A DNA stretch of 64,000 nucleotides from the NCBI RefSeq assembly GCF_025751435.1, contig NZ_JAOWKY010000001.1, positions 1,162,001-1,226,000 on the forward strand. Reading direction: 5' to 3'. Positions 51,853 to 62,178 of the stretch are shown in pieces. The translations under genes and the position numbers were made by a program. The first letter of the stretch is position 1, and each line of letters begins with the position of its first letter. The notes beneath the pieces were generated by a model that was given only the letters and a program-made list of their open reading frames with translations, did no database searches and was not told where the DNA came from. This DNA comes from Albidovulum marisflavi. Its GTDB lineage: Bacteria; Pseudomonadota; Alphaproteobacteria; Rhodobacterales; Rhodobacteraceae.

Positions 51853-52826
51853 CCCTTGATTTGCGACAGGATGCGGGATGCGGCACGGGCGGGCGCGATA
51901 TCGCCAGCCTCGACGGACTGGCCCAGCCTGTCCATTTCACCCTTGACCACAGGGTCGCGCGTGAGCCGCGCCAAGAGGCCCTGACGCACCTCTTCTTCGA
52001 ACCAGCCGCGGGCCTGTTCGGCGCGGCGGCTGGCCAGGTGACCGCTGGAACTGCGCCACTCGGCAAGGTCCCTGATCTCGTTCCAGACCCGGTCCAGCCC
52101 GTGTTCTTCGACGGCCGAGACGGTCAGCGCCTTGGGAAAACCCTCTGGGTCCTGAGGACGCTTTCTGAGCAGTCGCAATGCGCCGGCGTAGTCCGCGCAG
52201 GTGCGGGTGGCGGTATGCTTCAGATCGCCGTCCGCCTTGTTGACGACGATCAAGTCCGCCATTTCCATGATGCCGCGCTTGACCCCCTGCAATTCGTCAC
52301 CACCCGCAGGGGCGAGAAGCAGGACGAAGATGTCCGTCATTCCGGCGACCAGCGTTTCGGATTGGCCGACACCCACGGTTTCGATCAGCACGACGTCGAA
52401 CCCGGCCGCTTCGCAGAGCGCCACCGCCTCCCGCGTGCGCCGCGCGACGCCGCCAAGTTCGGCTTGGCTGGGCGAGGGCCGGATGAACGCCCTTGGATCG
52501 CGCGACAATCGTTCCATCCGCGTCTTGTCGCCCAGGATCGAGCCGCCAGAGCGCGCGGAGGACGGGTCCACAGCCAGCACGGCGACGCGCAGGCCCTGGC
52601 CGGTCAGCATGGTTCCGAAAGCCTCGATGAAGCTGGATTTGCCGACGCCGGGCGTGCCTGAAAGACCGATACGCAGCGCCTGCCGACCGGACTTGGCGCA
52701 GACTTCCAGCAACTCGGCGGCCGCTTCGCGGTGATCCGCGCGCCCGCTTTCCACAAGCGTGATCGCACGTGCCAGCGCCCGGCGGTCCCCGGCGATCACG
52801 GCCTGCGCAAGATCGCGTGTTTGCAT
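51849..52826 (-). CDS. meaB: Methylmalonyl-CoA mutase-associated GTPase MeaB
   Basis: A 325-residue G3E-type GTPase that guards and helps load adenosylcobalamin-dependent methylmalonyl-CoA mutase. GTPGVGKSSFIEAFG (P-loop, about residues 57-71), AVDPSSARSGGSILGDKTRM, FIRPSPSQAELGGVARRTREAV, ETVGVGQSE and VVNKADGD are diagnostic. The mutase gene is not in the window. The ATG at 52826 starts MQTRDLAQAVIAGDRRALARAITLVES, the family form. Its end overlaps the end of the convergent PPDK-like gene by 4 nt. Confidence 0.95.
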   Translation of the reverse strand: MQTRDLAQAVIAGDRRALARAITLVESGRADHREAAAELLEVCAKSGRQALRIGLSGTPGVGKSSFIEAFGTMLTGQGLRVAVLAVDPSSARSGGSILGDKTRMERLSRDPRAFIRPSPSQAELGGVARRTREAVALCEAAGFDVVLIETVGVGQSETLVAGMTDIFVLLLAPAGGDELQGVKRGIMEMADLIVVNKADGDLKHTATRTCADYAGALRLLRKRPQDPEGFPKALTVSAVEEHGLDRVWNEIRDLAEWRSSSGHLASRRAEQARGWFEEEVRQGLLARLTRDPVVKGEMDRLGQSVEAGDIAPARAASRILSQIKG

Positions 52827-52997
52827 ATTGGTGCTCCGGCCCTGTTGCCTGATCCGCGTTCGCCCGATGTTCGTCTCAGGCCCGTTTCTTGCCTTTTTAA
52901 GGGAAGGGATGTCCAGCACAACCGGATAGAAGCGATCGGAACCGTGTCCCTTCGGCCCGCTATGGCAAACGCCGTCTGAAACGGCGATAAGCGCCGG

Positions 52998-55451
52998 ATG
53001 AAGGACAGGCTTCCGATAGACGACGCCCTTCCGGGGCTTGTGGACGCGCTGCGTGGCTCGGGGCGTGCAGTGCTGCAGGCGCCGCCCGGCGCGGGCAAGA
53101 CGACCCGGGTCCCTCTTGCAATGCATGCGGCGGGCCTGTGCAAAGGACGGATCGTCATGCTTGAGCCCCGCCGCCTTGCCGCGCGTGCGGCGGCAGAAAG
53201 GATGGCCGCCACGCTGGGCGAGCCCGTAGGTCAGACCGTGGGATACCGCATCCGGGGCGAGGCGAGGACGTCTGCCACCACCCGGATCGAGGTCGTGACC
53301 GAGGGCATCCTGACCCGGATGATCCAGTCCGACCCCGAGCTTTCGGGTATTGGCGCGGTCTTGTTCGACGAGTTCCACGAAAGATCGTTGAACGCCGACC
53401 TTGGCCTTGCCCTGACGTGGGAGGTGCGGGGCGCGCTTCGCCCGGACCTGATGGTGCTGGTGATGTCGGCGACGCTTGACGCCGAACCCGTTGCAGCACT
53501 TCTGGACGGTGCGCCGGTCATCACCTCGCAGGGACGGGCATTCCCCGTGGAAACCCGATGGCTGGACCGGCCGCTAGACCGCACGGTTAGGTTCGAGGCC
53601 GCAGTGGCATCGCTGGTAGAGCGCGCCGTGTCCGAAACCGATGGGGGCATCCTGGTCTTTCTGCCCGGCGAGGGAGAGATCCGCCGCGTCGAAGCGATGC
53701 TGCGGGACCGCTTGCCCGGCGATTGCACGATCCGCCCGCTGTTCGGTGCGATGGAATTCGGCGCGCAGCGTGCTGCGATCGCACCCGCGCCTTCGGGGCG
53801 CAAGGTCGTGCTGGCGACATCCATCGCGGAAACCTCGCTAACGATCGAGGACATCCGGGTCGTCGTCGACGCAGGGCGCGCGCGCCGTGCGCGCTTCGAT
53901 CCTGCATCCGGCATGTCGCGGCTGGTGACCGAACGGGTGACGCGGGCCGAGGCGGAGCAGCGCCGGGGCCGCGCGGGGCGCGTGGCCGAAGGCGCCTGCT
54001 ACCGGCTTTGGGCAAAGGGGGAGGAGGGCGCGCTGGCGGCCTTTCCGCCGGCCGAGATCGAGGCAGGCGACCTGACCGGCCTGGCGCTGGAACTGGCCCT
54101 CTGGGGCTCGGATGGGGCGGATCTGGCCTTCCTGACGCCGCCGCCTGCGCCCGCTTTGGCCGAGGCTCGGGCGTTGCTGCACGATCTGGGTGCGCTTGAC
54201 GCGTCCGGTCGGATCACTGGGCACGGCCGGGCGTTGGCGGCGCTGCCGCTGCATCCGCGCCTGGGCCACATGCTGGTCGTCGGCGGACCTCAGGCGGCGC
54301 CATTGGCTGCGCTGCTGGCCGATCGTGACCCGCTGCGGGGGGCACCCGCGGATCTGACGCTAAGGCTGCAGGCCCTGCGCGATCCCAGGCGCTACGCTGA
54401 CGATCATCCCTGGCCCGCGGACCGCGCCGCCATCGAGCGGATCGGAACAGAGGCGAGGCGGCTTGCGCGCCTGGCCCCGGCGGTCGCGGATCGTCCAAGC
54501 GATGCGCAATGCGCGGCTCTTGCCTATCCTGACCGCATCGGGCTGCGCCGCGCCGGCGAAGACCCGCGCTACGTCCTGTCCGGCGGCAAGGGGGCGGTGG
54601 TGGCCGATGGCGACGCCCTGGGTCGCGCGCGGCTTCTGGTCGCGACCGATCTGGACGGCGACCCGCGTGAGGCGCGCATCCGCCAGGGTGCCGCGATATC
54701 GGAAGCCGAGGTGCGGGAGCTGTTCGCCGACCTGATCGCCTGGACGGATGTCTGCGAATGGTCGCGGCGCGAGGGCAGGGTGATTGCGCGCCGGCAGGAG
54801 CGGATGGGTGCGCTGGTGCTGGCCGAACGCAACTGGACCGATGCGCCGGATGAGGCCGTGGCGCGCGCCGCGCTGGAGGGGCTGCGCCGCATCGGCCTGC
54901 CCATGAGCGACCCCGCGCGGCGCTTTCGCGCGCGGGTCGAGTTCCTGCGGCGCGAGGGCGCGGACCTGCCCGATTTCACGGATGAGGGGCTTCTGGAACG
55001 GGCGGAAGGCTGGATATTGCCCTACCTGCGGGGCAAGCGGAATGAGGCCGATCTTCGCGCGCTTGACCTGACCGATGCGCTGCGCGCCGCGCTGACATGG
55101 GAGGAGGCGCAGCTGGTGGACCGGCTCGCGCCGGGCAAATTCGAAAGCCCGCTGGGCCGTGCGGTTCCCATCGACTATGAGGGCGAACACCCCGCTATCG
55201 CTGTTCGCCTGCAAGAGTTGTTCGGCGTTACGGTGCACCCGACGGTCGGCCCCCGGCGCCACCCGCTCAGGATCACGCTGCTGTCGCCGGCGGGGCGGCC
55301 GGTGCAGGTGACGATGGACCTGCCCGGCTTCTGGGCGTCGAGTTATGCAGACGTTCGCAAGGACATGCGCGGCCAGTATCCCAAGCACCCCTGGCCCGAG
55401 GACCCCACGCAGGCCGAACCGACGCTCAGGGCCAAGCCGCGGGGAACCTAG
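52998..55451 (+). CDS. hrpB: ATP-dependent helicase HrpB
   Basis: An 817-residue DEAH-box helicase. Motif I APPGAGKTTRVPLAM (about residues 28-42), motif II LFDEFHERSLNADLGLAL, motif III MSATLDAEP and motif VI EQRRGRAGRVAEGACYRLW are present, followed by HA2-like and C-terminal HrpB domains (SYADVRKDMRGQYPKHPWPEDP at the end). The biological role in bacteria is not well defined. It is divergent from meaB. A 6-bp hairpin (52970-52986) lies in its leader. Confidence 0.95.
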   Translation: MKDRLPIDDALPGLVDALRGSGRAVLQAPPGAGKTTRVPLAMHAAGLCKGRIVMLEPRRLAARAAAERMAATLGEPVGQTVGYRIRGEARTSATTRIEVVTEGILTRMIQSDPELSGIGAVLFDEFHERSLNADLGLALTWEVRGALRPDLMVLVMSATLDAEPVAALLDGAPVITSQGRAFPVETRWLDRPLDRTVRFEAAVASLVERAVSETDGGILVFLPGEGEIRRVEAMLRDRLPGDCTIRPLFGAMEFGAQRAAIAPAPSGRKVVLATSIAETSLTIEDIRVVVDAGRARRARFDPASGMSRLVTERVTRAEAEQRRGRAGRVAEGACYRLWAKGEEGALAAFPPAEIEAGDLTGLALELALWGSDGADLAFLTPPPAPALAEARALLHDLGALDASGRITGHGRALAALPLHPRLGHMLVVGGPQAAPLAALLADRDPLRGAPADLTLRLQALRDPRRYADDHPWPADRAAIERIGTEARRLARLAPAVADRPSDAQCAALAYPDRIGLRRAGEDPRYVLSGGKGAVVADGDALGRARLLVATDLDGDPREARIRQGAAISEAEVRELFADLIAWTDVCEWSRREGRVIARRQERMGALVLAERNWTDAPDEAVARAALEGLRRIGLPMSDPARRFRARVEFLRREGADLPDFTDEGLLERAEGWILPYLRGKRNEADLRALDLTDALRAALTWEEAQLVDRLAPGKFESPLGRAVPIDYEGEHPAIAVRLQELFGVTVHPTVGPRRHPLRITLLSPAGRPVQVTMDLPGFWASSYADVRKDMRGQYPKHPWPEDPTQAEPTLRAKPRGT

Positions 55452-55460
55452 GCGAGGCCA

Positions 55461-56387
55461 TCAGACGCCCAGGCACCAGCGCAGGATCGCCTTTTGCGCA
55501 TGAAGCCGGTTTTCGCTTTCGTCGAAGATCACGGATTGCGGGCCATCCATGACCTCGCTTGTCGCCTCTTCGTCGCGGTGGGCAGGCAGGCAATGCATGA
55601 AAAGCGCGTCAGGCTTCGCCTCGGCCATCATGCGGGCGTTGACCTGGTAGGGACGCAGCTGGTTGTGGCGCCGCTCGCGCGCGCTTTCGGGGTCGTGCAT
55701 CGAAACCCAGGTGTCGGTGACGATGGCGTCGGCATCGCGCGCAGCCTCAAGCGGATCGCGCACGATCTCGATCCGGGATCCGCGCGAGCGGGCGAATTCC
55801 ACGGCGCGCGGATCGGGGTCAAGCGTTTGTGGGCCGGTGAAGGTCAGGTCAAAGCCGAACTGGCCCGCCGCGTGAAGCCAGCTGGCGCAGACATTGTTGC
55901 CGTCGCCCGACCAGACGAACTTGCGCCCAGCGATCGGGCCGCGATGTTCCTCGTAGGTCACGATGTCGGCCATGATCTGGCAGGGGTGGGATGCATCGGT
56001 CAGGCCATTGATGACCGGCACCGTCGCGTGTTCGGCCATTTCGAGCAGCGTCGCTTCCTCGAACGTGCGCAACATGATCAGATCGACGAACCGCGACAGC
56101 ACGCGCGCGGTGTCGGCAATGGATTCGCCGTGGCCAAGCTGCATTTCCTTGCCCGACAGGACCATCGTCTGTCCGCCCATCTGCCGCACGCCGACGTCGA
56201 AGGAAACGCGGGTCCGGGTCGAGGGCTTTTCGAAGATCAGAGCGATCATGCGACCCGACAGCGGGGTTTCGGAGTCGGTCGTACCCTTGGGAAGGCCGTC
56301 GCGCGCGGTCTTCATCGCGCGGGCCTGGTCGATCATCGCCCTCAGTTCGTCCCGGGAAGTCTTGTGGATATCAAGAAAGCTGCGCAT
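55461..56387 (-). CDS. argF: Ornithine carbamoyltransferase
   Basis: A 308-residue cytosolic enzyme making citrulline from ornithine and carbamoyl phosphate. Carbamoyl phosphate is bound by EKPSTRTR (about residues 53-60) and HPCQIMAD. The ornithine side has [13 protein letters not shown], and the catalytic [15 protein letters not shown] is near residue 265. The length is typical. It is the second gene of an argD-argF unit, with a 59-bp gap after argD. Confidence 0.97.
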   Translation of the reverse strand: MRSFLDIHKTSRDELRAMIDQARAMKTARDGLPKGTTDSETPLSGRMIALIFEKPSTRTRVSFDVGVRQMGGQTMVLSGKEMQLGHGESIADTARVLSRFVDLIMLRTFEEATLLEMAEHATVPVINGLTDASHPCQIMADIVTYEEHRGPIAGRKFVWSGDGNNVCASWLHAAGQFGFDLTFTGPQTLDPDPRAVEFARSRGSRIEIVRDPLEAARDADAIVTDTWVSMHDPESARERRHNQLRPYQVNARMMAEAKPDALFMHCLPAHRDEEATSEVMDGPQSVIFDESENRLHAQKAILRWCLGV

Positions 56388-56446
56388 GTCGGCTCCTTAG
56401 TCGGGCGGCCCGGGGCGCCTTCTGCCCCGAAACCCCCGCGATCGTA

Positions 56447-57637
56447 CTACTGTGAAGAAGAAAGGCTCTGTTCGATCCGTGCCGCGGCGGCTTCCAGCCT
56501 GCCTGCAGCCTCTGCGATCTCCGCGTCGCTGATTGTCAGCGGGGGCAGAAGGCGCAGCGTGTTGTCGGCAGCGGCGACCGTCAGGATATGTTCGGCATAG
56601 CCCGCCGTGACCAGGTCCGCCGGCGCGACACGGCATTTCAGACCGATCATCAGCCCCTGGCCGCGAACGCCCTCGAACACGTCCGGGTGGCTTGCAACCA
56701 GGGCTTCTAGACGCTGGCGCAACAGGCCCGCCTTGCGTCCGACCTCGGCCAGGAAGTCCGGTTCCGATATGATTTCCAACACCTTGGCGCCGACGGCGCA
56801 GCCCAGCGGGTTGCCGCCGTAGGTCGATCCGTGGGTGCCCGGCGTCATGCCGGATGCCGCCTTTTCGGTTGCCAGGACCGCGCCCAGCGGGAAGCCGCCG
56901 CCGATCCCCTTGGCCACCATCATGATATCGGGCGTGACGCCCGCCCATTCGTGGGCGAAAAGCCGGCCCGTGCGGCCGACGCCGCACTGCACCTCGTCCA
57001 TGATCAAAAGCGCGCCGGTGCGATCGCAGGCTTCGCGTATCCTGCGCAGGTCGGCGTCGGGCATTACGCGGATGCCGCCCTCACCTTGGATCGGCTCGAC
57101 CATCACCGCGGCGGTCTTCGGGCCGATGGCCGCCTCGAAGGCGGCGATGTCGCCCCAGGGCAGCTGCCGGAAACCTGGCATCAGCGGGCCGAACCCCTTG
57201 ACCATCTTCTCGGACCCGGCCGCCGCGATCGCGCCAGTCGAGCGGCCATGGAAGGCGCCCTCGAATGTCAGGATCTCGATCCGGTCGGCTTCGCCCTTTT
57301 CGTACCAGTACTTGCGCGCCATCTTGATGGCGAGTTCCGCGGTCTCGGTGCCCGAGTTCGTGAAAAACACGGTGTCGGCGAAGGTCTTGGCGACCAGAAG
57401 GTCCGCAAGACGCTCCTGTTCGGGAACCCGATAGACGTTGGACACATGCCAGAGCCGGCCCGCCTGTTCGGTCAGCGTCGCCACAAGCGCGGGGTTGGCG
57501 TGGCCAAGCGCGTTCACGGCGATCCCCGACCCAAGATCAAGGTATCGCGTGCCGTCCTCGGCGGTCAGCCAGCTGCCCTCGCCCTTCACGAAGGCGATGG
57601 GGGCGCGATTGTAGGTCGGCAGAACGGTCGGGATCAT
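56447..57637 (-). CDS. argD: Acetylornithine aminotransferase
   Basis: A 396-residue class III PLP aminotransferase. IAVNALGHANPALV at the N-terminus, FFTNSGTEAVE-type sequence (FFTNSGTETAELAIKMARKY), EPIQGEGGIRVM, LLIMDEVQCGVGRTGRLFAHE and the PLP lysine in MMVAKGIGGGFPLGAV (about residue 246) are all present. It makes N-acetylornithine in arginine synthesis and may also act as succinyldiaminopimelate aminotransferase. It is upstream of argF in the same operon. Confidence 0.96.
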   Translation of the reverse strand: MIPTVLPTYNRAPIAFVKGEGSWLTAEDGTRYLDLGSGIAVNALGHANPALVATLTEQAGRLWHVSNVYRVPEQERLADLLVAKTFADTVFFTNSGTETAELAIKMARKYWYEKGEADRIEILTFEGAFHGRSTGAIAAAGSEKMVKGFGPLMPGFRQLPWGDIAAFEAAIGPKTAAVMVEPIQGEGGIRVMPDADLRRIREACDRTGALLIMDEVQCGVGRTGRLFAHEWAGVTPDIMMVAKGIGGGFPLGAVLATEKAASGMTPGTHGSTYGGNPLGCAVGAKVLEIISEPDFLAEVGRKAGLLRQRLEALVASHPDVFEGVRGQGLMIGLKCRVAPADLVTAGYAEHILTVAAADNTLRLLPPLTISDAEIAEAAGRLEAAAARIEQSLSSSQ

Positions 57638-57995
57638 GGGAAGCTCCGGTCAAGGAAGGCCAAGGGGTGCCCGAGTGCGGGCGTCATGTCAACGATTTCA
57701 GAGGGGTGTGGCGCAAGGCCACGCGATGACCGGCCCTCAGGCGCGTCGCGCCGGGCGGCAAAGGGGGCGTGAGCAATGTCGGATCCCTAGGGTCATGCCA
57801 GCCCCTTAGCGATAATCCCGCGGATTGTCCACGGCCCAGGTCACGCCCATCGGTGCCGCACAAAACACTGACTTGAGCCTGGCTAAACACGACAATTAGC
57901 GCTGGCGGCGACAGAAGCCACAGAATTTCGTTGAAGATGCCGAATTTTTGCCAAGTTTTCCGGCATCCTCGGACTTCAGTAAAAAGGAGAATGCG
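57638..57995. other. 358-bp region between argD and the unrecognised gene
   Basis: This divergent region holds no gene I can support. It has small inverted repeats at 57708-57722 (GTGGC/GCCAC) and 57740-57752 (GGCGCG-T-CGCGCC), and an A+T-richer part at 57860-57990 that probably carries the promoter of the rightward gene. No clear -35/-10 pair or known regulator site is visible for argD. Confidence 0.4.
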
Positions 57996-59402
57996 TTGAA
58001 CCGGAATTTACGAGCCGTCGCGGATGCCGACGATCCATCCGCAGAGATGCCTCCGCTTTCGGTGACGCTGGTTTTCGCCCCTTTCGAAAAGGTTCTGCCG
58101 ACCGCCACCGGCATCCTCCGCGCGCGCCACGGTCAGGTTGCGCTGGCCGAGAATGTGCTGAGTACGCCCCAGACGCTGTTCGCCGCAGAACAGCAGATGA
58201 CCGAGCGGTTGCGGAACAGGACCGGCGCCTGGGTGCTTGCGCACTGGCCCATCGTGCTGTCGGAGCCCTCGGACGCGGAAGGCATTACCCTGATCGAGGA
58301 TTACGGGAACGCCTGGCTTGCTGCCGCAATCGCGCGCTTGCGGCCGGGCATCTCGGTTCTGTCCCTGCGCGGCGGCGTCTTGGGCGAAGCCGAGGATGTG
58401 CACCGCTTCACCTTGCGCCGCGGTTCCCGCGTTCTGCGGCGCGTCGAGAGCCGCCGGCACGAGGTGGACGACTGGCAGGTCGTCGCATCGGGGCGGGCGC
58501 AGCCGTTCGAAGAGGCTTTGGGCGGCGACGCCGCAACGCACAGGCTTGACCGCATGGCGCTCATGTCGCTGGCGAACGGCATGGGCGTCGATCTTTCGCG
58601 CACCCTTGACGCCCGTCGCGTCTTCAGATCATGCGCCTTGATCGTTCTGGACGACAAGAACCTCGAAGAGACCCGCCTGCCGACGCGGGTCGGGCAGTCG
58701 GTGATGGAAACGGCCTTGCGGCAAGGCTTCGGCCCGGCCGATGACGGAGCCGCCGCGATCGGCGGCGAGGCATTGACCGAGGCCGAAATCGGAACCGTCG
58801 AGGCCGAAGCGCAACGCGCGATCGGCCGGGCCAGAACGGTCGAAGAGCTTCGCGACGTCCTGCTTTCCGTCGCGGCGCTATCACAGCTGGGAGATACGGG
58901 CCGCCATCGGCTTGGATCGCTTTATTCCCTTGCCCTGGCGCGGGCCTACCGGCTGGACCTGGAAAGCCTGACGACGCGGCGTCTTGAACGGGACTGGCAC
59001 GATGTCGTCGCCGGTACCGAATACGCGGTGTCGCGCGACATGATAGAAAGCGATCGCGCGAAGGCTCAGCGCAACCAGGTTCTGCGCCCACTGGTCCAGC
59101 GCCATGAAGCGATATGCCGCGCGGCGCAGACGCCCGAGGACCTGATGCCGATCCTTGAAGAGATCACCGGCAGCGCCCGGCCCGAGGTCGACGCCCGCTT
59201 CAGAGAGATGGCCCTTCTGGGCATGTGCAAGCGCGCGCGGGAACTTGACCCGGACGATCCCGTGACGGCGCGTCTTGCCGAGATGCTTCTGGAATGGCAG
59301 GCGGCCGCGCGCGAGCCGTCCGGCTGCGCCCCCAAGGCTGGCGAAAGGCCGCCGCGTCCCGCCAGGCGCACACGGCTTCTGGCAGCGCAATTGCTGCGCT
59401 GA
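57996..59402 (+). CDS. Unrecognised 468-residue cytosolic protein
   Basis: I do not recognise this family. The N-terminal third seems alpha/beta (LSVTLVFAPFEKVLPTATGILRARHGQVALAENVL, GAWVLAHWPIVLSEPSDAEGITLIEDYGNAWLAAAIARL). The middle has VESRRHEVDDWQVV, and the rest is helical with many Arg and Leu (LALARAYRLDLESLTTRRLERDWHDVV...AKAQRNQVLRPLVQRHEAICRAAQ). There is no signal peptide or membrane helix. The TTG at 57996 follows AAAAAGGAG at 6 nt; a TTG at 57948 has no such site. It lies 110 bp before gcrA on the same strand. Confidence 0.7.
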   Translation: MNRNLRAVADADDPSAEMPPLSVTLVFAPFEKVLPTATGILRARHGQVALAENVLSTPQTLFAAEQQMTERLRNRTGAWVLAHWPIVLSEPSDAEGITLIEDYGNAWLAAAIARLRPGISVLSLRGGVLGEAEDVHRFTLRRGSRVLRRVESRRHEVDDWQVVASGRAQPFEEALGGDAATHRLDRMALMSLANGMGVDLSRTLDARRVFRSCALIVLDDKNLEETRLPTRVGQSVMETALRQGFGPADDGAAAIGGEALTEAEIGTVEAEAQRAIGRARTVEELRDVLLSVAALSQLGDTGRHRLGSLYSLALARAYRLDLESLTTRRLERDWHDVVAGTEYAVSRDMIESDRAKAQRNQVLRPLVQRHEAICRAAQTPEDLMPILEEITGSARPEVDARFREMALLGMCKRARELDPDDPVTARLAEMLLEWQAAAREPSGCAPKAGERPPRPARRTRLLAAQLLR

Positions 59403-59413
59403 GCCCGTAGCGC

Positions 59414-59442
59414 TTGAAACCTCCGCCGTCAGGTTGTATCTC
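59414..59442 (+). promoter_or_regulatory. Predicted gcrA promoter
   Basis: TTGAAA (59414-59419) and TATCTC (59437-59442) are 17 nt apart in the gap after the unrecognised gene, giving a leader of about 64 nt. No full CtrA site (TTAA-N7-TTAA) is visible. Confidence 0.5.
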
Positions 59443-59512
59443 AGTTCGTCCCGATTAGAATGGGGCCAACCGAAAATCGCCGGCCTGCCGGCACGAAGCC
59501 CGAGGGTCAGAG

Positions 59513-60121
59513 ATGTCCTGGACCGACGAACGCGTCGAGACCTTGAAAAAGATGTGGTCGGAAGGCCAGTCCGCAAGCCAGATCGCCAAGGAACTTGGCG
59601 GCGTGACGCGCAATGCCGTGATCGGCAAGGTGCACAGGCTTGGTCTGTCCAACCGCGTCGGTGCCGCCCCTGTGCCCGAGGCAAAGCCGAAGGCTGCCGC
59701 GACGCCGGTTCGCAACGATGCACCCCCGGCCGCCGAGGCGACGAAACCCTCTGCGGCCGCGCGCGCTGAGCCCAAGCCCGCACCCCGGGCCGTGGAGCCG
59801 GCGCCCCAGCCAGCGGCGCAGACGACCGCGCCGGCTGTCCGAAAACCGATCGTTCCGGCCGGGCAGCCGCTTCCCCCGCAGCCCTCGGTCGGCGAGATCA
59901 GCCCCGAGGCCCTGGCCTCGGTGCGAGAGGTCGAAAAGCGCGCCCGCAAGCTGACGCTGATGGAACTGACCGAGCGGACCTGCAAATGGCCGATCGGCGA
60001 TCCGGCGACGGCTGATTTCTGGTTCTGCGGTCTGCCGGCGCAACCTGGCAAGCCCTATTGCGAAGCGCATGTGGGCGTCGCGTTCCAGCCGATGAGCGCG
60101 CGGCGCGACCGCCGCCGCTGA
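59513..60121 (+). CDS. gcrA: Cell-cycle regulator GcrA
   Basis: A 202-residue transcription factor. The N-terminal DNA-binding domain [48 protein letters not shown] and the C-terminal sigma-70-binding domain ([40 protein letters not shown], with conserved Cys and His) are connected by an Ala/Pro linker of about 90 residues. In Caulobacter GcrA reads CcrM methylation and activates S-phase genes. The length is normal. Confidence 0.97.
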   Translation: MSWTDERVETLKKMWSEGQSASQIAKELGGVTRNAVIGKVHRLGLSNRVGAAPVPEAKPKAAATPVRNDAPPAAEATKPSAAARAEPKPAPRAVEPAPQPAAQTTAPAVRKPIVPAGQPLPPQPSVGEISPEALASVREVEKRARKLTLMELTERTCKWPIGDPATADFWFCGLPAQPGKPYCEAHVGVAFQPMSARRDRRR

Positions 60122-60200
60122 TCTTCGGCCGCCGTGGCCTGACCCCCTTTCCAGCCTCGGTTCGTGCCGCTACCATCCGCGGCGCGCGAAGGAGCTTTGC

Positions 60201-61121
60201 ATGTCTGCCATGATCGAGGTCCGCGACCTCTCGAAGACCTATGCCAGTGGCACATCGGCACTGTCAGGAGTGTCGCTTGATATCCGCGAAGGCGAGATCC
60301 TGGCGTTGCTGGGTCCGAATGGTGCCGGAAAGACCACATTCATTTCAATCCTTTGCGGCCTGGTGACGCCGTCTGGCGGGAAGGTGACCGTCGGTGGCCA
60401 TGATATCCTGCGCGACTACCGCGCCGCGCGCGCGCTGATCGGCCTTGTGCCGCAGGAAATCGCGTTGGAATACTTTGAAACGGTCATCAATACCGTCCGA
60501 TTTTCGCGCGGCCTCTACGGCAAGCCGGCCGATGACGCCTATCTGGAACGGATACTCAGGGCACTGGCGCTTTGGGACAAGCGAGACGCGAAACTGAAAG
60601 AGCTTTCGGGGGGAATGAAGCGCCGGGTGCTGATTGCCAAGGCGCTGTCGCACGGCCCGCGCATCCTTTTTCTGGACGAGCCGACCGCCGGGGTCGACGT
60701 GAATCTGAGGCGCGAGATGTGGGAGGTCGTCCGCGGGCTGAAGTCCGAGGGCGTGACCATCATCTTGACCACCCATTACCTGGAAGAAGCCGAGGAAATG
60801 GCCGACAGGGTGGGCATCATCGACAAGGGGCGTCTGCTTCTGGTGCGCGACAAGTCCGACCTGATGCACGAATTCGGACGCAAGGTGCTGACGGTAGAGC
60901 TGACGGAACCGATCACCGCATTGCCGCCCGCCCTGTCCAGTCTCGAACTTTCGTCGGACGGTCTCAGGGCGAGCTATCGCTATGACGCGCATGCGGATCG
61001 GACGGGGATCGCGCGGCTTCTGGCCAGTTTCGCGGCCGAGGGGATCAGCGTGCGTGACGTCGCCACCGAGCAATCCTCGCTTGAGGACGTATTCTTGCGG
61101 CTGGTGAGGGACCTCGCATGA
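60201..61121 (+). CDS. yadG: ABC exporter ATP-binding protein, YadG-type
   Basis: A 306-residue ABC ATPase. Walker [14 protein letters not shown] (about residues 36-48), Q-loop [13 protein letters not shown], signature [15 protein letters not shown], Walker [22 protein letters not shown] and switch [17 protein letters not shown] are present, with a C-terminal DUF4162-like tail. It is very like E. coli YadG, whose substrate is not established. The ATG follows AAGGAGCTTTGC, and its stop overlaps the start of the permease gene by 4 nt. Confidence 0.92.
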   Translation: MSAMIEVRDLSKTYASGTSALSGVSLDIREGEILALLGPNGAGKTTFISILCGLVTPSGGKVTVGGHDILRDYRAARALIGLVPQEIALEYFETVINTVRFSRGLYGKPADDAYLERILRALALWDKRDAKLKELSGGMKRRVLIAKALSHGPRILFLDEPTAGVDVNLRREMWEVVRGLKSEGVTIILTTHYLEEAEEMADRVGIIDKGRLLLVRDKSDLMHEFGRKVLTVELTEPITALPPALSSLELSSDGLRASYRYDAHADRTGIARLLASFAAEGISVRDVATEQSSLEDVFLRLVRDLA

Positions 61122-61879
61122 ACTGGCGGTCGATCCTGACGATCTTCAACTTCGAGATGGCGCGGTTCTGGCGGACCCCATGGGAATCGCTGGCCGCGCC
61201 GGTGGTGTCCACTGTGCTCTACTTCGTCGTCTTCGGGGCGGCGATCGGCACGCGCATCCAGTCGGTGGACGACATCAGCTATGGCGCATTCATCGTTCCG
61301 GGACTGATCATCCTGACGGTTTTGCAGCAGTCTCTGGCCAACGCCTCGAACGCGATCTTCATGCGAAAGTTCGTCGGAACAATACACGAGATCCTTGCAG
61401 CCCCGATATCCTTCATCGAGGTCGTCGCGGGGTTCGTGGGGGCGGCTGCGCTGAAGTCGGTGATCATCGCGATCGTGATCTACCTGACGGCATTGCTGTT
61501 CGTCGATCTGCCGCTTGTTCACCCCGTGCTCGCGCTGGCGCTGCTGATCCTGACATCCTTCGGATTTGCGCTCTGGGGCTTCCTGATGGGGATATGGGCC
61601 AAGGATTGGCAGCAGCTGCAGTTCATTCCAATGATGGTCATCACGCCGCTGGTCTTCCTTGGCGGCGCCTTCTACTCTGCCTCGATGCTGCCGCCGTTCT
61701 GGGAGGGCGTGGCCAAGCTCAACCCGGTGCTCTACCTTGTTTCGGGCTTTCGCTGGACGTTCTTCGGCATGGCCGATGTGCCGATCCTTTCCTCGATCAT
61801 CGCGCTGGCGATCTTTCTGGGGCTTGGTTTCGTCGCGGTATGGGCGATTTTCCGGACAGGCTGGCGGCTTCGTCCCTGA
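61118..61879 (+). CDS. yadH: ABC-2 type permease, YadH-type
   Basis: A 253-residue membrane protein with six helices of the ABC-2 exporter kind. It has [28 protein letters not shown]-like sequence near the N-terminus ([10 protein letters not shown]), [41 protein letters not shown] in the middle and [33 protein letters not shown] at the end, typical of YadH. It pairs with the overlapping ATPase gene. Confidence 0.93.
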   Translation: MNWRSILTIFNFEMARFWRTPWESLAAPVVSTVLYFVVFGAAIGTRIQSVDDISYGAFIVPGLIILTVLQQSLANASNAIFMRKFVGTIHEILAAPISFIEVVAGFVGAAALKSVIIAIVIYLTALLFVDLPLVHPVLALALLILTSFGFALWGFLMGIWAKDWQQLQFIPMMVITPLVFLGGAFYSASMLPPFWEGVAKLNPVLYLVSGFRWTFFGMADVPILSSIIALAIFLGLGFVAVWAIFRTGWRLRP

Positions 61880-62178
61880 CATCCAAACTGGCCGCTTCGG
61901 CGCTGTTCCCAAGCCGAAAACCCGCCGAAACGAATCACCTGGAGCACGCAAAACGACGCCGCCCGGCTGATTTGACTAAGCCAATTTCTGCCGCGCCATG
62001 GCGCAATTGGCGGTCGTCTGGACTGCTACCTGTCTAGAAAGCGGGAACAAAAACGCTCTGCTTGGCGCATTCGTTGCAATTTCGCAACAAGGGTGGACAG
62101 TCTTGCCAACTTGCGCTAATCCGCCGCCAGTCATTGCCTGGGGGCCATGGCTCGTCGAAGCAATTCGGGAAACTACCA
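61880..62178. other. 299-bp gap between the ABC permease and the SleB-type hydrolase
   Basis: No gene is supported here. The last part is A+T-richer than the flanks and includes GTTGC-N6-GCAAC (62067-62082 area), which could be an operator or hairpin in the promoter region of the hydrolase gene. I see no convincing -35/-10 pair or known RNA element. Confidence 0.35.

Noticed and set aside
52970-52986. Hairpin CGCCGT/ACGGCG before hrpB as an RNA switch
   Set aside because: A 6-bp stem alone with no conserved loop or terminator is too little evidence.
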